Shown: one piece after another, positions 1 to 29,870 of the stretch | How the letters are laid out: each line of letters starts with the position of its first letter | How positions within the stretch are numbered: the first letter of the stretch is position 1 | Source of the DNA: Siniperca chuatsi | Taxonomy: Eukaryota; Chordata; Actinopteri; Centrarchiformes; Sinipercidae | Direction of reading: 5' to 3' | DNA length: 64,000 nucleotides | Assembly (NCBI RefSeq): GCF_020085105.1 | Contig: NC_058062.1 | Span: forward strand, 7,181,945-7,245,944 | Position numbers and translations under genes: made by a program | The notes under the pieces: model-generated | What the model saw: the letters and a program-made list of their open reading frames with translations, nothing else | The model's database searches: none | What the model was told of the DNA's origin: nothing

Positions 1-2110
1 GGAAGAAGGAGCAAACTAGAGGAAGAGCCTGTGAAATATTCATCATGGCTTCCTGTACGCTCTGCTGCCAGTATGACATCGAAGCACTTAGCAGGGAGTG
101 CAGTGCATCGAACACCTAAATATGAAATACCATATATTGTGGTACAAATGAAATACCAGTATAGATACACAGAATTAATTTATGACTGTTATTCAAATTG
201 AAAACATCTACCAAAAATGATATTATATTCCTATTAATAATGGCTGTTCACTCTATGAAAGCATATGCTGTGGCCTCCAGAGTCAAATGATTCCCTTCCT
301 CTGTGTTGTCACATATACAGCTCCATTATAACAAAAAAAGAGAAAAAAAAATGATACTGACTGTGGTATTATTCATCAGTAACAGATAAAAGTACACGTT
401 CAAACATTCATTGTGCTACAAACATCGTCCTATATGATATTTGAGTGGCAATCTGAAAATGCTGTGGTACAAATATTTAGACGAGGTTTCGATTCTTCTC
501 TTCATCCTCAGCATGAACAAAACATGGACGTTTAAATGCAGTTTTCAACCAACAGACCTCATTTTTGCAATAATTAAATAAAGAAGAAAAACTAAGAATT
601 TTTCCATTGCAGGCCATGCAATTTAAAATGCATTTCTTCACAAGGAACTTCACTACTGATTACAGCAAATAAACATATAATTGGCAGTATACTTGACAGT
701 GCAACAACATGTAATGACTGTGGCTGGTGTCACTATACCAGTTTCATGAAAACAAGCAAGGACTTGTGCTCACTTAATTTTAAGGGTGGGGTCCTGGAAG
801 AACTGCTGGTGTCTGATATGAGGGGCTGCATCATCATCTTCCTTTTGTCTACTATGCCAAATGGTCAGACTCTTGTCTGAAAGTAGCAAATTTCCATGTA
901 CAGTGAAACCATGTATTCAAGACCTACACCTTACTGGCAAAAAGCTTTTATATGTAACACAACAAAGACACGGAAGCAGAACAATCCTTGAGATTTTCTA
1001 ATGAAACAGGAAAAGCTCTTGATCCAAGGTAAGCCTTTCTACAGTTCAAGTTTTTAATAAAGAATGGCTTTGGAAATAGTGACAGGGAAACTGGTGACAT
1101 AACTCAGGGAAAGCAAACAGGATACTCATCACTAGCAGTTAGCAAGGCCAATAGGAAATCACAGGCACTTACTTTTCTTGTGACTTCTGGGTGAAAAGCT
1201 CAGTACCCAAACCAAGAAATATATTTATCCATAGGCCTAACCAAAATCTGAACCACTCTGTCATATCACAGTAAAAAAAATAATCTAAATTAACCAGTTA
1301 CTTTAAAAATATTAAAACAGTGGCTCTTAAGGTACCAATGTACATAATTGCTCACCATATGAGGTTGCTTTTACAGCATAGGCTGAGTCTTGCACAGATT
1401 TTCCTGTCTAAACATGACATAGGAAAAGACAAAAGGAAAATTCTTCCTTTATGCATGAAAATCTGAGTTCAAATACTGGTTTCCATACTAGTTGCAATGA
1501 AAGTAAAATCCTTTCTGCATCAAACCACATAAAACAGCCGTGGTCCCTTTTACGTTTTGCTAGCAGTTTTTGGTAAATGAAGAAAACAAAAGCTTAAAAC
1601 CTGCTCTTTTCTGCAGTCATTAAAAAAAATGTTAGTTAGGGCATAGTTGACGGAAAGTTGAGTACTCAGTTGTCCATTCAACAGTAGTGATAACTTTAGA
1701 CAGCGCTGAAAGAAAGAGAGAGTAAGAAAAGTGAGGGGTGTTCTTAATAAACCCCAACAAAACCATTATAAATACTGAAGGGGGACAAATTCACAGTCTT
1801 TATATGAGGGCATGTTGGTTAAGATGTGTCACCACTTTAGAGGGACAAAGTCCATACACTATAAACACAAGAGCTCAAGCAAGTAACTGTGAATCCATTC
1901 TCTGTCCCAAATGTCCAAGGAGCTGTGAAGATACATGCATACATGTATGTGAATATGTTTGCTGTTAATTGTAAGGAGACACCTGCAGACACATAATAAC
2001 CTCAACAATGTAAATTGGCTGAATTACAACTCAAATGCTATGAGAAGTGATGACACCTTTATGACACTTAATGTGATGGCACTGTTGAAAGTACAAGCTT
2101 GCTGGCGGCC
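1..2110. other. AT-rich non-coding DNA, no gene assigned
   Basis: No convincing coding region is seen. Plus-strand bases 1-210 form one short open frame without a recognisable domain. A minus-strand polypyrimidine tract with AG near 1700-1716 could be a splice acceptor. The segment is probably intron of the gene whose promoter lies near 2900. Confidence 0.4.
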
Positions 2111-2119
2111 TGAGAGTGA

Positions 2120-2560
2120 GAAAATGTGAACCATATTTACTACCTCAGATGAGTGCCTTAGCTACGCTAACCAAAGCGTGAACTGTAACGTTAGCTATAT
2201 TGGCTAGAAAGGGGAAGATCCGTTAACGTTAGCTATAATAGCCGGTCAAAATAAAGGGACCGCCATCAATAACTTAGATAGCATAACACTGACTAGTAGT
2301 TGTGCTAAGCAGTCTGCCAACTTACTAACGAACGTCGACTAGCTAACGTCAGCTATTGACATTATCATTTATCTAGCATTAGCAGTAGCTTCCTAGCGTG
2401 AATCGTCGACAAGAAACTAATGCTAAGCTCTGGAAAGGAAAACTTGAATTCTGACAGCGTTAGCTAGATTAGCGGCTATAGCCAACTGTCGAAAACGTCA
2501 ATAGACAACTTTCCTTTTCTCGGCCCCACGTCGTCAGCTGTTTGATATTTGACAAACTCT
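2120..2560. repeat. Degenerate cluster of GTTAGC/GCTAAC motifs
   Basis: The segment repeats short palindrome-like words (GTTAGCTA, GCTAAC, AACGTTAGC, GCTAGC) at irregular spacing more than a dozen times, with many CpG (AACGTT, CGTCGAC). It lies just beside the candidate promoter. It is not a clean tandem repeat. Such GTTAGC-rich tracts are frequent near fish gene starts; function is unknown. Confidence 0.5.
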
Positions 2561-2839
2561 GGGGCTCAGACTTGTTATTGTGTCTCCTGCTAGCATGAAC
2601 ATTATGTCATATGCCTCTCAGTAATGTTTGTGCCAAGGCTTTTTGGACATTTGATGTGGTCTCACAGGGCTAGAAGCTCGTAGCCTCTCTCGATCCAGTC
2701 TGATGGACATTTCGACTGAACCCGGACTTGGCTGATCGGGTGAGCAAAATTTGACAGAGGGTCTCTAAATACGTTTAACAGCTCGACGACAAAAAAAAAA
2801 GTCTAATTTGCGTTCAGCGTTCCTCTTTACCCCCATCTT

Positions 2840-3010
2840 CTATAATTTCAAGTTGTTTGACTTACAATACTTTTTCTTCTTTCGCTGGTCTCATCGGCAG
2901 CGGCTGTCTTCTTCTTCTTCTTCTTGGGCTCCGGCCTTTCCTTCCGGTTAGCGATTTTCCGGGAACGTCCCACTTTTTGTCAGTGGCTGTCTGACCAATG
3001 ACAACAGCAA
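2840..3010 (-). promoter_or_regulatory. Candidate TATA-less promoter and 5' non-coding exon of an unidentified minus-strand gene
   Basis: On the minus strand the segment holds an inverted CCAAT box (ATTGG near 2995-2999), two ETS-like motifs (CCGGAA near 2960 and 2943) and a purine-rich stretch of AAG repeats, then a consensus splice donor TATT|GTAAGT near 2860-2870. CpG density is higher than in surroundings. This arrangement fits a housekeeping promoter with an untranslated first exon. In human the gene after KCNH4 is RAB5C in the same orientation, which makes rab5c a reasonable guess, but no Rab coding sequence is visible in 1-2840. Confidence 0.4.
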
Positions 3011-5538
3011 TCTACACTAGACACCACTTTGTGCAGTACAGGGGAGGTGTGCAGGGCCATTTAGTCAGTGTCTTCATTTCAAATTTACAAATATTGCACA
3101 AAGTCATCAATATTCCATGAATGTAAACCCACAAGTTTAATTTAAACAGCATCATTCATCTTATGCACTTCCAATAGCTTCAAACAGCTGTTTTAAGCCT
3201 CAGAGCTAAAATACATTTTAAGTGTTGACATATCTTGAATAAGAGGATGGCAGAGTCTTCTTTTTCAAAACCCAGATCCCTTTTCAGGTGCTGTTGTTTC
3301 TCACCTAGGCCTACCAGTTTCTTCAGTTAAGTTTTATTTATCATCAGGGTGCATGCATGCACTTTGTTTTTCACTGACTTTGTCGCTGCTGGGATTCAAT
3401 TCCACACACGCTGCTAGACTACAGTGCTGATGGACATGCACAACCAGGGGAAAACGATCAGACTGATGCAAGTATCTATAACTCACTTTGAATCTATTAC
3501 AGAAAAAAAAATATTTCCAAAAAGTAAAAACTAGACAGACATTCTAACCATGTTTTGAGTCTGAAAAACACTCACACTGGCAAGATGACACAACAAAGCA
3601 TGCACCTAAAATAATGTGGATAGACTTTGGGTTTATTATAATGCTTCTTATGGGGGGATGGTTTTGCCTGATATTCATAAGTAATATCTGTGTGAGATCT
3701 TCAAAGCTATAATTTGTCTCTTGTACTAAAAGATATTTTGCTTCCTTCAACCAAGTTCAACCAAGAAACATAAAACTTATATGTTCTTGTGTGACCCTGT
3801 AAATCAAATTAATTAATATTGACAGAATGGCCCTTTTTAATTGTTTGTTTGTTTTTACAGATGACACGCTGATGTACATCAGAATTACAGCTAGCATGCC
3901 CCGCAATACACCATTCAGGTCAGGACTGTATGTTAAGTGCTACAGGGTTATGTACAGAAGGCCTTTATGCAGTGTATTACCCTGTTGAGAACACATGCTC
4001 TTGTAAGACTAGTAGGAGTGTATTGAGCCATTCTCAATATCCTCCAAAGTTGAAATAAAAACTAGCTCTTGTTGTAAGTGAAGTCGACCATAAGTGTGTG
4101 ACACATGGTGAAGGCTTTCAGAGTTTTGGTTGTGAATGAGTGCTGTAGGAGTCATGCAGGTATAGTGCAGGACAATTAATTACCGCATGACTATTTTGTA
4201 AGGGTGTCTTACCATATTGCCACCTCCAATATGTTAATATTTACTCACTATTATAGTAGATTCTGGAGGGGCATTGATGTGTACTGTAAAGGGGAGTTTT
4301 TCACTCCCTTACCAAAAAGTCACTTAGGAATATGTTTCAGTTGCAGTGATGGAAGAAATACTCATATATTTTACTTAAGTTAAAGTAGCAATACCACAAT
4401 GTTAAAATACTCAAGTATTAACAAGTAAAAGTCTTACATTCAAGATTTGACTTAAGTAAAAGGAGAAAAGTATCCACAAAATGTATTTAAAGTATCAAAA
4501 GTAAAAGTACTCGTTGGCCATAACGGTTTGAATATTGTTACTGAAGCATTAACACATAAGCAGCATTTTAACGTTACAGCTGGTGAAGGTGGAGCTAATG
4601 TTAACTAATGTACTTTATATACTGTTGGATAGTTGGATCTATAACTATCATATTATATAAATTGATCATATGTTTTGTTTGTAAAATCTTGATGTGAAAA
4701 GTAGCCAGCAAAAGTCACTCCAGCCGTCAGAAAAATGTAATGGAGTAAAAAGTACAATATTTTTGTCTGTAAATGTAGCGAAGCAGATTTAAAGTACTTA
4801 AGTACAGTATTTAGTAGCTTTCACAAATAAAATTTAAATGAAAAAAAAATCAAAACCACTCTAAAACTCTCAACTTTCAAATGCACAAAGTGACAATGCC
4901 CATAGTGGGACCCTGGTCTGGTGAGTGCTCATATGTGTTTTTATGAAGGCTGAAATTAAAATGTAAGAAAATAAATCTAAGGAACACCCTACTGCAAATG
5001 TGCAGCGCAAATTGTTGTGATTTTCTTCATCAACTGTACAGTTGTACTCCAGATTTGCTCTTTCTGTTAATTAGACTTTTATCTCACTTTCAAGGTGAAC
5101 AATCAGACATGTATCATATTCGGGGCCTTTTGTTGTTGTAACCACCTTACACCACTGAGTGGCGCTGCATACCCGTAGCTCATAACTTGCATCTCAAGCA
5201 TGGTCACCGAATTAGTATATTTCTTGTAATGACAGCAGTAAAATATTTACCGTAAATCTTCCTTGTGCTAATGCTTCACAGTGTACCTGAAACAAAAAAA
5301 AAGCTTGTTTTTATAAATATACAATTGATCCTGTATTGAATGCTAAAGAGAATGTGGTGCATGTCTTGGAGGATATTAATACACTGACCCCATAACAGTC
5401 TCCACAGACCAGTAAGCAATCGCTACCAATTTAACAAATAATTATCACATAAAAAACATGAATACAATCTTTTAAATGTTTAATTCAGTTGTGGCAGAAG
5501 GGTTTCGGCAGTTATGCTTGCATTTTGGCAGAGAGCAT
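3010..5538. other. Spacer downstream of kcnh4
   Basis: AT-rich spacer between the kcnh4 3' end and the promoter-like region near 2900. It contains one hAT-like miniature element (about 4344-4832) and no supported coding sequence. Confidence 0.5.
4344..4832 (+). mobile_element. hAT-like non-autonomous DNA element, copy 1
   Basis: The element starts CAGTGATGGAAGAAATACTC and contains the words TTTACTTAAGT, AAGTAAAAGT and AAGTACTTAAGTACAGTA that mark a very common percomorph miniature element with CAGTG...CACTG ends. The right end is eroded. It has no coding capacity and would depend on a hAT transposase in trans. Confidence 0.75.
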
Positions 5539-5544
5539 TTTATT
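5539..5544 (-). terminator. kcnh4: kcnh4 candidate polyadenylation signal
   Basis: AATAAA on the minus strand lies about 75 nt past the kcnh4 stop. A longer 3'UTR using signals further left cannot be excluded. Confidence 0.4.
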
Positions 5545-5619
5545 TGATGGAAACTTTACACCAAAAGTCTTTAAAGGTAAAATAAAGTCATCATTATCAT
5601 ACAGTAACACAACAAGTCA

Positions 5620-24677
<19,058 letters not shown>

Positions 24678-24683
24678 TTTATT
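24678..24683 (-). terminator. hcrt: hcrt candidate polyadenylation signal
   Basis: AATAAA on the minus strand lies about 210 nt downstream of the hcrt stop codon. It is the first canonical hexamer after the stop. No transcript evidence is available. Confidence 0.5.
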
Positions 24684-24894
24684 ACACCACAAGGCCTTTT
24701 CTATATATGTACACTATTATAAATCTTCCTAATGTTATCTGATCATATCACATTCAAACAGGCATAGTTCAAAGAAAATCACAAAATAATTTCTACATGA
24801 GCAAAAAAATATACATTTTGTGTAATAACACCCAAATAAGTGTGTGTTTTCTACATAGATTCTACATAGAGTCCCACAGAGTCCCATGAGGTAT

Positions 24895-25260
24895 TTAGCT
24901 TAAATCAGGGGTGTTGTGAGAGTAGTTCTTGACTGAGCCATCCAGTCCATGTACTGCTCTCCAGCTCTCTTCAGTCCTCTTCCCCATAGTCAGGATCCCT
25001 GCTGCTTGGTTCCTGGAGCCTTGGAGGAGCTGGTGGAGTCGGCTCTGCAAGCGATCCTCATCTTCTTTCCGTTTACCCAGCGTGAGGATGCCAGCGGCGG
25101 CATCTCCTGTGAGCGCTTCCCCGAAGGTCTTGCTGCCAGAGCGACACAACAACACATAGAGGCGACAGGAGCGAGATGGTTCTCTGCAGCACTCAGACAC
25201 GCTATAAGCATCACAGGCCAGTTGAGACAGCAGCAACATCAAAACCAGCACCAGGACTTT
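24895..25260 (-). CDS. hcrt: hcrt exon 2 (signal segment, orexin-A, orexin-B)
   Basis: Exon 2 carries the hydrophobic signal segment, both mature peptides and the stop (24895-24897). The acceptor is a tandem CAGCAG: using the second gives KVLVLM, using the first (end at 25263) adds one Gln. Four Cys lie in the orexin-A part, arranged C-C-x6-C-x6-C. Confidence 0.95.
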   Translation of the reverse strand, partial: KVLVLVLMLLLSQLACDAYSVSECCREPSRSCRLYVLLCRSGSKTFGEALTGDAAAGILTLGKRKEDEDRLQSRLHQLLQGSRNQAAGILTMGKRTEESWRAVHGLDGSVKNYSHNTPDLS

Positions 25261-26441
25261 CTGCTGGGCAAAAGAGATCAGTTTACACCCAAATGAACTG
25301 ATACAAGAATATGATCTGTAGGCCTAAAATGCTACAAAACGCCACTATAAGTAAATAATAATAAAACAAAATAAGTAAATACAAGTATGTATGTTTTATG
25401 TGCTTACACCATATTTAACATGTGCTGGTTAGAGCTTTAAAGTGTATATTTAATGTTGATTGATGGAAAGGAATGAATCAAGGATGGATAGACAAACTCC
25501 TATGACATTTATTCTAAATACACATAATAAAACCCTAACATCTAGTCAAGGATACATAGAGTACTACCATGACCAACTGTTGTGCTGTGCACAATTATTT
25601 ATCCTTACATAAAGTATATGAATCACTGAATCTCCAATAAAATCATACTGACATTATTCCACATATACATGCTAAAATCTTAATCTCTAGTCAAAGTGAT
25701 ATTACATAAACAAAATCATCCCAATATAACAGAATGCATTTTATTTTTTAAAGTTCATATAAATGAAAATGTGCAACCCTAGGTGATTATATGGGCATAG
25801 TCATGGCTAAGCAATTTGTCTATATCCTGGACAAATTAATGTTTTTGTTTATTCTTATAGAAACAGATACAGAGAGGAGAACAGAGAGGCACATACAGCC
25901 TAAGCTAATTTGCAACTTGTGTCCTTAGACATAGACAGTGATACAAAGCACAAGCAAGACAGATAATACAATTTACAATGAGCTAGGTAAAATACTACAT
26001 AAAGACTGATTACCCATGACTACATGCCTCAGAGAGCGTTTCAACTACAAAATGTCCCAGGAATGATCCATATCGATCCCCTGAACAGAGAAATCTATCT
26101 GTCCAAAAGAAGTTTGGTAGGAAAGGGTGTCTTACAGTTCCCTGTAAATGCAACCCAAGTATGTGAACTTGCTACTTCTCAGTGAAGTCTCAGTGCCAAA
26201 AGGATATGAAAATGCAAAGAAAATAAATGTTCAGAAAAATGTATATAGACGTAGAAAGACATGGCCATGAAAAAACTCTTAAATGAGCAACCAACCTTAT
26301 GAAAGTTTTAAAACCATGAATTTGCAATGTCAAACAAATTGATCACTGATTTTTAAATAAAAAATCTAACTTAAGCTGTTTTACCCTGTTTGATGTGTCC
26401 ATCCCAGCAGCTTTCTGGAAATTGGTCGGGAACCACGTCAT
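24895..26441 (-). CDS. hcrt: hcrt: prepro-orexin (hypocretin neuropeptide precursor), 2 exons
   Basis: The gene encodes the secreted precursor of orexin-A and orexin-B, hypothalamic peptides controlling arousal, feeding and sleep. Exon 1 is 26385-26441 and exon 2 is 24895-25260, giving 140 residues. Order: short N-terminal peptide MTWFPTNFQKAAGMDTSNR; hydrophobic signal segment KVLVLMLLLSQLACDAYS; orexin-A starting near SECCREPSRSCRLYVLLC and ending AAGILTL-GKR; orexin-B ending NQAAGILTM-GKR; C-terminal propeptide. Both peptides end in Gly-Lys-Arg, giving dibasic cleavage and C-terminal amidation. The N-terminal pyroglutamate residue of mammals is not evident. Placement beside kcnh4 in the same orientation matches human 17q21. 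Confidence 0.96.
26385..26441 (-). CDS. hcrt: hcrt exon 1 (start codon)
   Basis: The ATG is at 26439-26441, and 19 codons precede donor GTAAAA at 26379-26384. The start is supported by a TATA box about 55 nt upstream and by the small first coding exon typical of HCRT genes. Confidence 0.85.
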
Positions 26442-26496
26442 CTTCAGGCTTGTGTGAAGGGGAGTCATCTGATCTCCCCTTGGGAGAAACAAGTGT

Positions 26497-26505
26497 CTTT
26501 TATAT
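26497..26505 (-). promoter_or_regulatory. hcrt: hcrt TATA box
   Basis: On the minus strand the sequence reads ATATAAAAG about 55 nt upstream of the hcrt ATG. The spacing implies a 5'UTR of roughly 25-30 nt. TATA-driven transcription with a short leader fits a tightly cell-type-restricted neuropeptide gene. Confidence 0.7.
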
Positions 26506-29141
26506 TGTTCGGTGATGTCCACAGCGATGGTTATTCAGGGCAACCACAAACATGACACAAAACCACCAAGTCTCTTGTTTGAAGTGCTGATGTCAAGCTT
26601 GCTGCCATTAATTAGTCTCCTGTTGCAGATCATCTCCAAGGCATTTCTCTGGACCGTTGATGAACTACAGGTATTTCTTTGTGGCCGCATGCCAAAGGTT
26701 TATGAATACATACCATTATAATGAGTGGTTAGGGACAGAAGTCAATTAGCTAATGTGTCCTTTGAGTTCTAAAATATAAATATAGAAAAAGCCCAGATGC
26801 CCTTTATCAGTTCTAATGACAAGCTCATTCAAAAGTCATGCTAATGAGCTTCTATGGGCTTCATTCTCTGGTACAAAAGGTGCCATACTGACACATCAAG
26901 AACAGTTTTGTGCATTTTTGCTCCTACACAGTGTTCACTAGTGAACAGTGTTGATGAATCTATGGGCCCACAGCTGAAAAGGACCCCAAGATTTCAAGTA
27001 GGGTTATTTTAATTGAAAAAACAGAGGCCTTTAGCAATAGCCTTTTGACCTTTTGGGAAGCCAGTAACACTTAGCTACACTCCTGCTCCCACATGATCTG
27101 CTTTATAAAGCGTACAATACTGGCACTCTCATAAGTCAACATAACAGGTTATCAAATATCACTTAAAGCAATTATTGACTTTCAGATTGTCTTTTTTCAT
27201 CCTTTCATCCTCACAGCCATTTACTTAATATTTGTTGCCATCTTATGGACACCAGGAAGAATTGCTTTAAATAAACAAACTCATTCATGATAAAACAACT
27301 TCTTCCTACTTCTTTTTTACTGAAAATAATTTTAGATGAAGAGACAGTCACTGTATTAACAGTGCATCAAAAGCAATCAATAAAGCTTTTGAAAAACTTT
27401 ATTGATTGCTTTAGATTCACTGTGAAAGAAGCTTTCAAAATGCGCTAAAGAGCTACCGATGTCTGTTTGAATCCAATCAAAAAAGTCACTTCACTTACAG
27501 ATTCACACATTCCCCGAACCCTGCATAACCAAAACATTTTCAGCAAAATAACAGTGCAGGTACTGATTGATTCATTGCTGAAATTCAAGTCAAATTATGG
27601 ACGGGCATATTTAACATCCTTGTAACAGACATTTGCATTTATCCTCATTTGAAAGTCATTAAAGAGAAATGAACGAGAGGAGACAGGATAAACAATGAAG
27701 CCAGTTTTAATGGGCCACTAAAGGAGCTCTTACAGAATCCACAGTCACTTTGCAGTGAAACACATGTCTGGTTATTGTTTGACCCTCGTTCCAGTCCCAC
27801 ATGCACTGGTTGTCCTGATCTGCACCACAGAACAACAAGTGTCAAATCAATGTATACGCGGAAGTAATGTTAAAAAAGAATCAGAATATCAATAGAACTA
27901 ACAACAATTATTATATTATCAATCATTAATGTCTGTGCCTGCAAGAATTATTATAGCAATATATGTTCCTTTCGTACATTTTACATACAGTTTACATCTA
28001 TATTCACTTTTTTTTATTAACAGCAGTACCATGTTTCTGTTGACCTTTGACCTCTAACAGGCAGGGTCAAATATTCCAGTTGTGATTGGCTGGTGAACTC
28101 CGCCACCTACGGACGTGGGCTAGCTCCACCCTGGGGACCAAAACACCAACTCACGTAACGTCACACACACACAGCCCCTAGGGAGGAGACAAGGAGAGCC
28201 TGTGGGGTGAGTCCAGAAATGCTGAATAAATTTAATCCTAAGGAATCACACTGGAGATGTGTGGGGCTTGATGGAGGTTGACACCAGCAAGGGAGGCAAG
28301 AAGAGCATCAATGTGACTGAACACATAAACAGCTAAAGTTTGCTTTTCTATTTTAGCTCTACAGCTCCCTGGTTTGTGCTGAAATGTTCATCTGTGACTC
28401 CTACAGACCTTAGCCTAGTCGAGCTGCTCTACTTTGTGCACAGAAAATAAAAATGGCATCCTCTTCTTTGAAAGGAGTGAGGGTTTGCACTTAGCTTTAA
28501 GGCTAAGATGGAGGAGAAGAGTGTGAGCATGAAGAAATAAAAGCTCAAACACATGCAGAGGAGTCTCTGAAAATGAAAAGGCAAATGTGTGGCCGAAATT
28601 GCCATTGTGAGGTAAAGCCTGTACCCACAGAGCTAGAGTACATAGTTGAGGGGCATGAAATTAGCACTGCCCAGAGAGAGAAAGGGATATCTAACTCACT
28701 GATCCAACTAATGAACACGTTCCTATGCAGAAACACATGTCAGAAGTTTGTTACCAGCTGTTACCCTTTTGGACTTTTCACAAGAGAGAAAACAGAAGAG
28801 ACCTAAACTTCCTGGCTAAGATGGAAGATTAACTTCCAAATCTACGACAGAGAAAAGTCATTCCAGTTTTCCATCCTGTTTAGAAATGTGTGATTGAAGT
28901 GTGAGGTCTTTTCTCCATCAGCCCTCTGGCTGACTCAAACCTCCTCTTAGACTTGTGTCTCACTTCTAACACGACGAGCCTTCCTCACCATCATCATCTC
29001 TTTAACTCTCTCAGCCACTTCCTCCATCTCCCAATTGTTACTGGCCTCCTGCTTTTCCTCTACACCCTTCTGCTTCTCCATCTCTATGTCGCTTTCTCTG
29101 TCTCTCTTCGGGTAGGATTCTCTGTGGGCACAGGCTGCGGG
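26506..29141. other. hcrt upstream region and PLCL 3'UTR
   Basis: The 2.6-kb gap holds the upstream regulatory region of hcrt and, at its right end, the PLCL 3'UTR. A hairpin lies at 27370-27412. A CRE-like TAACGTCAC sits near 28157. No coding sequence is supported. Confidence 0.5.
27370..27412. repeat. Perfect 16-bp inverted repeat (hairpin)
   Basis: AAAGCAATCAATAAAG (27370-27385) is followed after 11 bases by its exact reverse complement (27397-27412). Part of the loop (TTTTG/AAAA) can pair further. It lies between the hcrt promoter and the PLCL 3' end. Each arm also contains AATAAA in one orientation. Confidence 0.9.
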
Positions 29142-29594
29142 TCAGCAGGATCTCGCGGGATCATCACTGACCATCTCTTTCTCAGGGATGGTGTCCAGAG
29201 GTCCTGCTGCCCTCTGCTGCTGGCTCTGGAACTGAAACTGGAGCTGTGGTAGGGGTGGGGGTTGATGATATGCCGGTGGTTTTGAGAAAGTTTGAACCAG
29301 AGGGTGAGCTGGTAGCTGGGGATGTTGCTGGGGAAAGGGATGGAGATAAGCCTGAGGTGCGGTCTGGGATTGGGACTGAGTTTGGGACTGGTGCAGTGGT
29401 GGGGGCTGTGGGTGGGCCTTGGCCTGAGGCTGTTGCTGTATCTGGACCTGCTGTGGCTGGTGGTGAGGGTGGTGCTGGAGCTGGGGGGAAGCTGCTCCGT
29501 TTTTACTGAGACCACAGGACTGAGCTGCACAGTGGATCTGACGCAAGGTGTCCAGTGCCTCACTCTTAGCGTGCTTCAGCAGGTCTGCCTGGCC
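29142..29594 (-). CDS. plcl2-like: PLCL gene last coding exon (Q/P/H-rich tail)
   Basis: The exon begins [20 protein letters not shown] and [13 protein letters not shown], clearly orthologous to the PLCL2 end. About 100 residues rich in Gln, Pro and His follow (visible residues about 993-1091), then [18 protein letters not shown] and stop. The final LDTIPEKE aligns with LEVIPEK in PLCL2, so the low-complexity block is an insertion between two conserved pieces and the frame is intact. Acceptor is AATCTCAG. Confidence 0.92.
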   Translation of the reverse strand, partial: GQADLLKHAKSEALDTLRQIHCAAQSCGLSKNGAASPQLQHHPHHQPQQVQIQQQPQAKAHPQPPPLHQSQTQSQSQTAPQAYLHPFPQQHPQLPAHPLVQTFSKPPAYHQPPPLPQLQFQFQSQQQRAAGPLDTIPEKEMVSDDPARSC

Positions 29595-29829
29595 CTGAGA
29601 TTGAGACAGAGATAGAGGGAGACAGAAAGAGAGACTGCTTTGTCAACAACACATAACCATATCAGATTTTATGGCAACAAATATAGAAAGAAACATATTT
29701 GATATCCTACTTTAACTTACAGTCTATCTGAGTTAGATAACATCATCTAGTTCTATGATCTACCTTTTGGGCCTGATCTTTTTTGAAAAAGAGATTTTAA
29801 TCTCAAAAGGACCTTTACCTGCTTAAATA

Positions 29830-29870
<41 letters not shown>

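Noticed and set aside
1..210. Plus-strand open segment at the window start
   Set aside because: Only 69 codons, no recognisable family, and it may simply be open by chance in AT-rich DNA.
2880..3000. Lys-rich minus-strand open frame through the AAG repeat
   Set aside because: No in-frame ATG before a stop; better explained as purine-rich 5'UTR.
24929..25296. Plus-strand open frames of 76 and 115 codons
   Set aside because: They are antisense shadows of hcrt exon 2.
29246..29615. Open frames on the plus strand rich in Gly, Val and Leu
   Set aside because: They are antisense to the Q/P/H-rich last exon of the PLCL gene; biased composition on one strand creates open frames on the other.
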